Below, piece by piece: positions 6,468 to 12,701 of a stretch of 12,701 bases of DNA. The stretch spans positions 1-12,701 of the forward strand of contig JAFTBT010000145.1 of NCBI GenBank assembly GCA_017455085.1, given 5' to 3'. The position numbers were made by a program, and so were the translations under genes. This DNA is from Synergistaceae bacterium (GTDB lineage: Bacteria > Synergistota > Synergistia > Synergistales > Aminobacteriaceae). Positions within the stretch are counted from its first letter, which is position 1; the number at the start of each line of letters is the position of its first letter. Below the pieces are notes generated by a model, which made no database searches, was not told where the DNA came from, and saw only the letters and a program-made list of their open reading frames with translations.

Positions 6468-7466
6468 ATGAAGACAAGTACGAAACTATTCGCGCTCATT
6501 CTCACCATCGCAGTCCTCTTCACGGCATCCACAGCCTTCGCCGATGTCAAGATAGCTTTCTCCCAGATAGGCCAAGAATCCGACTGGAGAACCGCTAACA
6601 CCGATGACCTCACCAAAGCCATCTCCTCACACCCGGGCTGGACGTTCATCTATGACGACGCACAGCAGAAGCAGGAAAACCAGATCAAGGCTCTCCGCAA
6701 CTTCATCACTCAGGGCGTGGACTACATACTCTTCACCGGAGTCGTAACCACCGGCTGGGATGAAGTCCTCAAGGAAGTCAACGAAGCAGAAATCCCCCTG
6801 TTGCTCATTGACCGTATGCCAGACTGCGCAGACAAAATCGAGTACGCAGCAGCTTTCGGCGGAGACTTCGTAGAGGAAGGCAGAAGGCAGGTCGCTTGGG
6901 TTGGCGAGTACATGAAGGCAAAAGGCCGCGGCGATGAAGATATTAACCTCGTAATCATGGAGGGCACTACCGGAGCAGCAGCTCAGACTGACCGCACAAA
7001 GGGCAACCTTGAGGCTCTGAAGGCATATCCTCACCTGAAGCTCATTGCCCAGCAGTCAGGAAACTTCACGCGCGCTGAAGGTCAGGCAGTCATGGAGAGC
7101 TGGCTGAAATCACTCCCGAAAATTGACGTGTTAGTCGCACAGAATGACGACATGGCACTCGGAGCTATCGACGCTATCAAGGCAGCAGGCAAAGTTCCCG
7201 GAAAAGACATCATTATTGTCGGCTGTGACTCAGTGAAGGCAGCTTTTGACGCTATAGTCGCCGGCGATATGAACTGCACCGTAGAATGCACACCGCTGTA
7301 CGGAAAATTCGTTGTTGACGCGCTGGAGAAGCTCATTGCTGGCGAAAAGCTCGGCAGGGATATCGTCCACCCAGCAGAAGGAGTTTTCGACACTGAGGGC
7401 GGAATCAATCTCGGAGCAGTAACCTCACAGAAAGCCGCTGACGTTATCGCAACAAGAGTCTATTAG
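6468..7466 (+). CDS. ytfQ: Periplasmic sugar-binding protein, YtfQ-like (galactofuranose ABC importer)
   Basis: A 332-residue periplasmic binding protein of the ribose/galactose fold (peripla_BP_4). The signal peptide is MKTSTKLF plus a hydrophobic core ending STAFA, with cleavage expected after residue 25 and no lipobox Cys, so the protein should be soluble in a periplasm. It matches E. coli YtfQ closely: FSQIGQESDWR (YtfQ FSQVGSESGWR), QQKQENQIKAL, QGVDYILF, IDR, QSGNFTRAEGQAVMESW and QNDDMALGAIDAIKAAG. YtfQ binds galactofuranose; the substrate here could be that or a similar sugar. An in-frame ATG at 6273 has the better ribosome site but would add 65 unrelated residues before the signal peptide, so I chose 6468 on protein grounds. 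It heads the transporter operon. Confidence 0.93.
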   Translation: MKTSTKLFALILTIAVLFTASTAFADVKIAFSQIGQESDWRTANTDDLTKAISSHPGWTFIYDDAQQKQENQIKALRNFITQGVDYILFTGVVTTGWDEVLKEVNEAEIPLLLIDRMPDCADKIEYAAAFGGDFVEEGRRQVAWVGEYMKAKGRGDEDINLVIMEGTTGAAAQTDRTKGNLEALKAYPHLKLIAQQSGNFTRAEGQAVMESWLKSLPKIDVLVAQNDDMALGAIDAIKAAGKVPGKDIIIVGCDSVKAAFDAIVAGDMNCTVECTPLYGKFVVDALEKLIAGEKLGRDIVHPAEGVFDTEGGINLGAVTSQKAADVIATRVY

Positions 7467-7493
7467 TCTCTACGTGAGCAACTGACTTTTTCA

Positions 7494-7523
7494 GGGGCGG
7501 GGCAAAAAACCTCGCTCCTTTTT
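7494..7523 (+). terminator. Intrinsic terminator/attenuator between binding protein and ATPase genes
   Basis: GGGGCGGGG (7494-7502) pairs with CCTCGCTCC (7510-7518) in nine pairs, two of them G-U, around a 7-base A-rich loop and followed by TTTTT (7519-7523). In binding-protein operons such a partial terminator lets the binding protein be made in excess over the membrane components. Confidence 0.8.
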
Positions 7524-7526
7524 CGT

Positions 7527-7545
7527 AAGGAGGGACAACATGTGA
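7527..7545 (+). promoter_or_regulatory. Ribosome binding site with overlapping ATG-TGA start-stop
   Basis: AAGGAGGG (7527-7534) precedes an ATG at 7540 that is followed at once by TGA. Overlapping it by one base is the GTG at 7542 that opens the ATPase frame. The site therefore serves two competing starts, one of which yields no protein. This may lower or regulate ATPase translation. Confidence 0.55.
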
Positions 7546-9098
7546 ATAATAATACCTTTGCGGACACTACTACTATCAATAATACCCTTGTGAACATAAC
7601 CACAAAAAGCAATATTCTCGAAATGAGGCAGATAGAGATCCAGTTTCCGGGCGTTAAGGCTCTCGACAAAGTAGACTTTTCGCTGAGGGCTGGTGAAGTG
7701 CATTCGCTCTTGGGGGAAAACGGCGCAGGTAAATCCACACTCATAAAGTGCCTAACCGGTGTCAACAAAATGGACGCTGGCAGAATCATTCTCGACGGCA
7801 AGGAGATTCACCCCCAAGACCCCGGACACGCTATGACGCTCGGAATCTCTACAGTGTTTCAGGAAATCAACCTATGCCCGAATCTCAGCGTTGCAGAAAA
7901 TATTTTTGTCGGCAGGCAACCTATGAAGTATCACCAAATCAATTGGCGCGAGATAAATCACAGAGCAGAAGAATTACTCTCAGGGTTCGGCCTCAAAATC
8001 GATGTTACCCGTCCGCTGTCGTACTATTCTACGGCGATTCAGCAGATGGTCTCGATAGCTAGGGCTGTTGACGTTCAGGCCAAGATTCTGATTCTCGATG
8101 AGCCTACAAGCTCGCTCGACACCGGTGAAGTGCAATTACTCTTCAGGGTCATGCGGGAACTCAAGGCTAAAGGTATGGGGATAATCTTCATCACGCACTT
8201 TCTGGATCAGGTCTACGAGATCTCCGACAGAATGACTATCTTACGCAATGGGCATCTTGTCGGGACGTACACAACACAGGAGCTTGACCGCGTTGAGCTG
8301 GTTACGATGATGATCGGCAAGGACTTTTCGCAGATGTTCGAGCTTGACCGCGCAGAGGCTGCACCCGACGCACACACTGCACTTCAGGCCTCACACTTAG
8401 GCGTTCCCGGAAAGGTTGAGGACTTTTCGCTGAGCATCCGTGAAGGTGAACTAGTAGGCTTTGCGGGACTCTTGGGCAGCGGACGCACTGAGACAGCACA
8501 AATGCTCTTCGGGGACGTTCCGGCCTCAAAGGGTGATATGCAGCTCGCAGGCCATGACGTGAAAATCGACACACCTAGTGACGCGCTCAATAACCGTATG
8601 GCGTTTTGTCCTGAGGATCGCAAAAAGGACGGTATCATCAGCGATTTGTCCATACGCGAAAATATCATGCTGGCTCTTCAGGCAAGAAGGGGCTTCATGA
8701 AACCATTGACACGCGCAGAACAAAATGACCTCGCCGACAAATACATTAAGCTCTTGGGAATCGCGACACCTGACGCGGAAAAGAAAATCGGTGAACTCTC
8801 CGGAGGCAATCAGCAGAAAGTGATTCTTGCCCGCTGGATGGCAACTCAGCCCGCGATTCTGATTCTGGATGAACCCACACGAGGCATCGACATAGGCGCA
8901 AAGGCTGAGATTCAGAAACTCATGCTACAGATGTGTGCGGAAGGCTCTTCGGTGATATTCATATCGTCCGAGCTTGACGAGATTATTCGGTGTTCGGGAA
9001 CTGTGGTAGTTATGCGCGACAGGAAGAAAGTTGCGGAACTCGCCGGCAGTGAATGCACTCAGCAGAAGATTCTCGAAATCATAGCCGGTGCTGCGTAA
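7542..9098 (+). CDS. ytfR: Sugar ABC transporter ATP-binding protein, YtfR-like (two ATPase domains)
   Basis: A 518-residue cytoplasmic double ATPase that energises sugar import. Domain 1 has FPGVKALDKVDFSL, Walker A GENGAGKS (58-65) and Walker B ILILDEPTSSLD, with a degenerate signature (YYSTAIQQMVSIARA) as in E. coli YtfR. Domain 2 has a changed Walker A (GLLGSGRTET), as in other carbohydrate-type double ATPases, FCPEDRKKDGI, a full LSGGNQQKVILARW signature and ILILDEPTRGIDIGA. The THFLDQVYEISDR block is nearly the YtfR sequence. The start is GTG at 7542 after a strong AAGGAGGG. The first 24 residues are Asn/Thr-rich and absent from E. coli YtfR; a later GTG (7590) or ATG (7624) is possible. 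The next gene follows after 18 bp. Confidence 0.94.
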   Translation: MNNNTFADTTTINNTLVNITTKSNILEMRQIEIQFPGVKALDKVDFSLRAGEVHSLLGENGAGKSTLIKCLTGVNKMDAGRIILDGKEIHPQDPGHAMTLGISTVFQEINLCPNLSVAENIFVGRQPMKYHQINWREINHRAEELLSGFGLKIDVTRPLSYYSTAIQQMVSIARAVDVQAKILILDEPTSSLDTGEVQLLFRVMRELKAKGMGIIFITHFLDQVYEISDRMTILRNGHLVGTYTTQELDRVELVTMMIGKDFSQMFELDRAEAAPDAHTALQASHLGVPGKVEDFSLSIREGELVGFAGLLGSGRTETAQMLFGDVPASKGDMQLAGHDVKIDTPSDALNNRMAFCPEDRKKDGIISDLSIRENIMLALQARRGFMKPLTRAEQNDLADKYIKLLGIATPDAEKKIGELSGGNQQKVILARWMATQPAILILDEPTRGIDIGAKAEIQKLMLQMCAEGSSVIFISSELDEIIRCSGTVVVMRDRKKVAELAGSECTQQKILEIIAGAA

Positions 9099-9116
9099 GG
9101 AGGAGGATTTTACGAC

Positions 9117-10145
9117 ATGAAGAACTTGATGCGCTCAAAGATTACCGGTGCAGTGATGGCTGAAGTGTTATTGCTGCTGGTGTGCTTGATTATCCGGCCT
9201 GACTTTTTCAGCATAAGCTATCAGCCAACGACAGGAATGCTCTATGGGAACATCATCGACATTCTGAACCGGTCAAGCGAAATCACGATTATTGCTATGG
9301 GAATGACGCTGATTATTGCTCTGGGAGGCACAGACTTATCTGTAGGGGCATTAGTGGCAGTATCCGGAGCAGTGGCACTAAAACTCTTGCGCTGGGATGT
9401 TCTGGAGTACAACACTCCCGGAGATTACACGGTCTGTAATTTCTTCTGGGTGCTGGTGTTGCCGTTAGTGGTGTGTACGTTGATGGGACTGTTCAACGGG
9501 TTTCTTGTGGCGAAGGGCGGAATGCAGCCAATCATTGCGACACTGATTTTGATGGTATGCGGCCGCGGGGTTGCACAGATACTCACGGACGGTAAGCAGT
9601 TCACTACTGGCTACACACCGTTCAAGTTCATGGGTCAAGGGAGTTTTTTGTGGCTGCCTGTACCCATAATCATCACGATAATTGTCGTGGCGTTCATGGC
9701 GTGGTTCACGAGGAAGACAGCTTTCGGGACGTTCGTTGAGGCTGTGGGCATAAATCGCAACGCAAGCAGGCTCTCCGGAATCAATGCAGCAATGATAATC
9801 TTCATAGCCTTTGCGATCACTGGACTGCTCTCCGGAATTTCGGGACTGATCTACTCAAGCCGGATAATGTCCAACGACTCCAACAATGCCGGACTGAATT
9901 ACGAGATGGATGCGATTCTTGCGGTGGTCATCGGCGGAACGAGCATGACGGGCGGAAAATTCAGCCTAGCAGGTACAGTAGTAGGGTCTATCCTGATTCG
10001 GACGATAGTTACGCTTGTGTATTACTTCGGGATTGTGTCGGAGGCAACTATGGCGTTCAAGGCACTGATTATTGCAGTGGTGATAGTGTTGCAGTCTGAG
10101 CCTGTGAGAAATTACATGTCGAAGAGGAGGGCCAAGAAATCATGA
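9117..10145 (+). CDS. ytfT: Sugar ABC transporter permease, YtfT-like
   Basis: A 342-residue inner-membrane permease of the BPD_transp_2 (RbsC/YtfT) family with a string of hydrophobic segments from residue 11 to the C-terminus. The family motif MTLIIALGGTDLSVGALVAVSG lies at residues 63-84. NGFLVAKGGMQPIIATL follows, then the conserved IGGTSMTGGKFSLAGTVVG block, which normally faces the ATPase. The ribosome site GGAGGAGG is about 10 bases before the ATG. The last four bases overlap the start of the next permease as ATGA, so the two are probably made in equal amounts as a heterodimeric channel. The tail is basic (SKRRAKKS), expected on the cytoplasmic side. Confidence 0.93.
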   Translation: MKNLMRSKITGAVMAEVLLLLVCLIIRPDFFSISYQPTTGMLYGNIIDILNRSSEITIIAMGMTLIIALGGTDLSVGALVAVSGAVALKLLRWDVLEYNTPGDYTVCNFFWVLVLPLVVCTLMGLFNGFLVAKGGMQPIIATLILMVCGRGVAQILTDGKQFTTGYTPFKFMGQGSFLWLPVPIIITIIVVAFMAWFTRKTAFGTFVEAVGINRNASRLSGINAAMIIFIAFAITGLLSGISGLIYSSRIMSNDSNNAGLNYEMDAILAVVIGGTSMTGGKFSLAGTVVGSILIRTIVTLVYYFGIVSEATMAFKALIIAVVIVLQSEPVRNYMSKRRAKKS

Positions 10146-11185
10146 AAATGGGAGTCATGAGCAGATTTTTACGCAAGCTGTTAAACCCGATGTACATCAT
10201 GATTTACGCGACAATCGGGATATTTTTAGCGATATATGCTGCCGGAGCTGCTGCCTATGGTGACAGGGGATTTCTGACTTTGCGGACGTTCGTGAACATG
10301 TTCATAGACAATGCATATTACGGAATCTCTGCTGTGGGCATGACGATGGTACTCATCACCGGCGGAATAGACCTGTCTGTTGGGGCTGTGGCCTCGCTCA
10401 CTGGGATGTTCATAGCGTACGGTACGGCGATACTGCACCTGCATCCGGCTGTGTGTATAGCTGCTGCGCTGGTTATGGGCGTAGGTCTTGGCCTGCTGAT
10501 GGGCTGGGTAATACAGTACCTGAATGTTCCGCCATTTATTACGACATTGACGGGGATGTTCTTAGCGCGGGGTGTATGTTCGCTCATAAGCAGGGAGTCG
10601 ATCAACATACAGCACTCAATGATAGATTCTCTTGCTGGTTGGAAAATATACTTCATGCACCAAGTCAACGGCCAATGGGTGAAGGTCAAGCCCATAGCGT
10701 TCATAAACTTCAACGTGATACTGTTCCTAGTGATGATAGTAATAGGTACGTATATCCTTCAGAGGACACGATTCGGCAGGAATATATATGCTATCGGAGG
10801 CAATGAACAAAGCGCGAAACTGATGGGGTTACCTGTTGCACGCACGAAGATTTTGGTGTATGGGTTCAACGGATTGTGTTCGGTCTTGGCCGGGATAAGC
10901 TATGCGCTGTACGTGAAGAGCGGGTGGAATTTGTCGCTTCAGGGTGCGGAGCTGGATGTGATTACGTGTGCGGTGATTGGCGGGACGCTGTTGACCGGAG
11001 GAGTCGGGAGCATGATCGGGACTTTGTTCGGTGTGCTGCTGAAGTCGATAATACCGGCACTGATTACGTTTAACGGGCATTTACTTTCTTGGTGGGGAAA
11101 AATTGCTACGGGAGTATTGCTGTTGATGTTCATATGTATACAGAGGGTAGTAGTGAGCTACTCCAGCCGGAAACGTTCGCAATGA
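10142..11185 (+). CDS. yjfF: Sugar ABC transporter permease, YjfF-like
   Basis: A 347-residue second permease of the same family as the preceding one, completing a YtfQRT-YjfF importer. The motif MVLITGGIDLSVGAVASLTG lies near residues 69-88. QYLNVPPFITTLTGMFLARG follows, then GRNIYAIGGNEQSAKLMGLP (the cytoplasmic loop typical of RbsC/YjfF proteins) and ITCAVIGGTLLTGGVGSMIG. It starts at the ATG overlapping the ytfT stop; Met3 and Met6 are alternative nearby starts but the first is best spaced from GAGGAGGG upstream. A bidirectional terminator follows 31 bases after the stop. Confidence 0.93.
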   Translation: MKMGVMSRFLRKLLNPMYIMIYATIGIFLAIYAAGAAAYGDRGFLTLRTFVNMFIDNAYYGISAVGMTMVLITGGIDLSVGAVASLTGMFIAYGTAILHLHPAVCIAAALVMGVGLGLLMGWVIQYLNVPPFITTLTGMFLARGVCSLISRESINIQHSMIDSLAGWKIYFMHQVNGQWVKVKPIAFINFNVILFLVMIVIGTYILQRTRFGRNIYAIGGNEQSAKLMGLPVARTKILVYGFNGLCSVLAGISYALYVKSGWNLSLQGAELDVITCAVIGGTLLTGGVGSMIGTLFGVLLKSIIPALITFNGHLLSWWGKIATGVLLLMFICIQRVVVSYSSRKRSQ

Positions 11186-11216
11186 CATCATAGCCAGCTG
11201 CTCAGGACAAAAATAT

Positions 11217-11247
11217 ATCCCCCTGTTGATGAGTTAGGGGGATTTTT
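11217..11247. terminator. Bidirectional intrinsic terminator
   Basis: ATCCCCCT (11217-11224) pairs with AGGGGGAT (11236-11243) around an 11-base loop, followed by a T-run on the plus strand and preceded by AAAAAT, which is a T-run on the minus strand. It ends the sugar-importer operon from the left and the minus-strand MBOAT/SGNH pair from the right. Confidence 0.88.
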
Positions 11248-11259
11248 CGTGTGTGTGTG

Positions 11260-12237
11260 TCAGTCCGGGTCTATCCCTAAAACCTCATGCACTAGCACGT
11301 TCGTGAATCTCCTCGCTCCTTCCCTGTTCATGTGGTCGGAGTTGATGAATAGCCCGTAATCATCGCAAAATCGTTCGTCAATTCCGTAGTCGTAATACTC
11401 TATGCCGGTGTTGCTCCTAAGCTCATCAATAACAGCGTAGAACTCCGAGAAAAATTCAGGGTCATTCTTCCGAATCAGCGAAGTGTATTCACGCGTGTAT
11501 GGCACAGTAACAAGTATAGGCCTCGCCCCGAGCTTCCTGCACAGGTCAATCATCCCGTATATCGCCTCGAAAGACTCCTGCCTGCGCAACCTATGGCCGC
11601 CCTCGTCAACTCTGTGTGATATGTGCCTGCCGTATGCTTGAGATGCATCAATCGCAACATCATGTGCATTAGTCGTCCTATTCCAGCCCTCACTGTCCAA
11701 CGCAATGTTGAAGTTGTCACCAATAATCTTAGCTTTCTTGTTGATGCCTAAAATCTGGTTCAGCAACACCGTTATCCCATTCACAGACAAACATGGCAGG
11801 TAATTCACGTAAATATCCGTCTTCAGGTCATATTGCAGGATTAACTCTCGCGGAAGGAACTTGTAGTAACGCTTGTTCTTCGACAGAAATTCCTTCCCCT
11901 CAACCTCAGGCACTCCGAAAAATGAGAAGTATGACACCGTTATGAATACTACTGCTTCAGGCCGCAATCTGTCCTGATAGTGCTGAAGTATCCTGTAGTC
12001 GTAAAGTATGGACTGCGAACCCATAGCGAAGTTCGAGCAGATATATTTTCCCCTGAAGTCCTCGTAGTTGAAGCCGCATTCCCCGTGACTGCTCCCGAAA
12101 TTGCAGATCTGTATATTCTCAGGAACATTCATAGTGTGATATTCTGGGTCAAAGTGAAAGTAAAGCATCTGCACTGCAAGAATTATTGCAACTACTACAG
12201 ACATATAGACCGCGATTCTAGCAAGAAATTTTCTCAT
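11260..12237 (-). CDS. Membrane-anchored SGNH-like protein, partner of MBOAT acyltransferase
   Basis: A 325-residue protein with one N-terminal membrane segment (residues about 5-27), predicting a large exported domain. NFGSSHGECGF (46-56) has the GSS(H) block with the candidate nucleophile Ser49/50, and INSDHMNREGARRF near the C-terminus carries the Asp-His of SGNH/AlgJ/DltD-like hydrolases (Asp301, His302). The family often shows D-x-DH there, and the first Asp is Asn299 here. Such proteins complete the transfer of acyl groups passed through the membrane by an MBOAT partner, for example O-acetylation of alginate, peptidoglycan or exported glycans; the substrate is unknown. It starts 7 bp after the MBOAT stop with no clear ribosome site, so translation is probably coupled. 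Confidence 0.75.
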   Translation of the reverse strand: MRKFLARIAVYMSVVVAIILAVQMLYFHFDPEYHTMNVPENIQICNFGSSHGECGFNYEDFRGKYICSNFAMGSQSILYDYRILQHYQDRLRPEAVVFITVSYFSFFGVPEVEGKEFLSKNKRYYKFLPRELILQYDLKTDIYVNYLPCLSVNGITVLLNQILGINKKAKIIGDNFNIALDSEGWNRTTNAHDVAIDASQAYGRHISHRVDEGGHRLRRQESFEAIYGMIDLCRKLGARPILVTVPYTREYTSLIRKNDPEFFSEFYAVIDELRSNTGIEYYDYGIDERFCDDYGLFINSDHMNREGARRFTNVLVHEVLGIDPD

Positions 12238-12244
12238 GGCGTTA

Positions 12245-12701
12245 TCAGAACTGGAAATAGATAAAGTCTGCGGCTATATCCTTCGGGGAGAGAAATATAA
12301 CCATCAGCCCAAGTACAACATATCCAGACCAACGTACATAAAAACTCCTCCTGCTGAAGAAGTCTATTGCGTCAGTCTTGAGCGATATGCATTCATACAG
12401 GAACAGCACCATCACCGACAATCCTGCGGCAACTTTTGCGGAGTGAATCATCCCCACTTGGCCGCCCTTCACCGGCAGGAACATATGCCCCACTATATAC
12501 GCCGCTTCGCTGAGACTCTGCGCCCGGAAGAATACCCATCCCAGCATCACGAACATGAACGTCACCAGCACTCTCAAGCACCACTTCAGCCCATGAAGCT
12601 CCTGCGTTTTCCTGCGGGTTAGCGCGTTCTCGACGACTTGCCCCAGACCGTGAAGCATCCCCCACAACAGAAATGTCCAGTTCGCTCCGTGCCACAGACC
12701 A
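12245..12701 (-). CDS. MBOAT-family membrane O-acyltransferase, C-terminal part
   Basis: The frame is open to the right edge, so only the last 151 residues are present. It begins GLWHGANWTFLLWGMLHG, the MBOAT signature with the conserved histidine that lines the acyl-transfer site in AlgI, DltB and PatA relatives. Three more membrane segments follow (for example LVTFMFVMLGWVFFRAQS, and the last at VVLGLMVIFLSP). The internal TTG or ATG codons near 12660 are not the true start. It pairs with the SGNH-like gene 7 bp downstream. The substrate is not evident; wall or exopolysaccharide acetylation is the usual role. Confidence 0.88.
   Translation of the reverse strand, partial: GLWHGANWTFLLWGMLHGLGQVVENALTRRKTQELHGLKWCLRVLVTFMFVMLGWVFFRAQSLSEAAYIVGHMFLPVKGGQVGMIHSAKVAAGLSVMVLFLYECISLKTDAIDFFSRRSFYVRWSGYVVLGLMVIFLSPKDIAADFIYFQF

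Noticed and set aside
6120..6470. tmRNA (a GCA-started frame with tandem TAA stops sits in the structured region)
   Set aside because: There is no tRNA-like 3' end with CCA, no T-arm consensus and no typical 5' GG...TTCGAC segment; the GCA is buried in a stem.

Overview
The window looks like chromosomal DNA from a diderm, non-proteobacterial bacterium. The sugar-binding protein has a plain signal peptide with no lipobox cysteine, which fits a periplasm. The order dnaN-recF-(insert)-mnmG-DUF721 is a core housekeeping cluster. The style of the genes reminds me of gut Synergistota, but that is an impression and no marker in the window settles it.

Left part (1-5891). A partial plus-strand gene encoding an RsbW-type ATPase domain converges, with overlapping stop codons, on a minus-strand cluster. 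In transcription order that cluster is dnaN (sliding clamp), recF, a complete type III toxin-antitoxin locus, mnmG (tRNA wobble-uridine modification) and a DUF721/DciA protein. The toxin-antitoxin locus is the main discovery. It has an extended -10 promoter, an antitoxin RNA array of about 2.9 tandem 38-bp repeats, an intrinsic terminator, and a 160-residue ToxN/AbiQ/CptN-family endoribonuclease with its own ribosome binding site. Each repeat can be folded by hand into an H-type pseudoknot. The toxin ORF overlaps the mnmG start by 11 bp, so the module is spliced tightly into the housekeeping operon. The clamp is also unusual: it has an acidic internal insertion and a 50-residue acidic tail beyond its normal C-terminus.

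Middle part (5892-6467). A 576-bp stretch separates dnaN from the divergent sugar-transport operon. It holds the likely dnaN promoter, a tiny ORF that resembles the end of an XRE-type helix-turn-helix, and a strong bulged stem with an inner hairpin that I could not assign to a known RNA family. An open frame with a good ribosome binding site also runs in frame into the transporter gene.

Right part (6468-11247). This is a complete YtfQ-YtfR-YtfT-YjfF-type ABC importer (galactofuranose or related sugar). It comprises a periplasmic binding protein, a double ATPase and two permeases. A stem-loop terminator/attenuator lies between the binding protein and ATPase genes, and a bidirectional terminator closes the operon.

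Far right (11260-12701, minus strand). The C-terminal part of an MBOAT acyltransferase is followed by a membrane-anchored SGNH-like protein, the usual pair for O-acylation of an exported polysaccharide or wall component.
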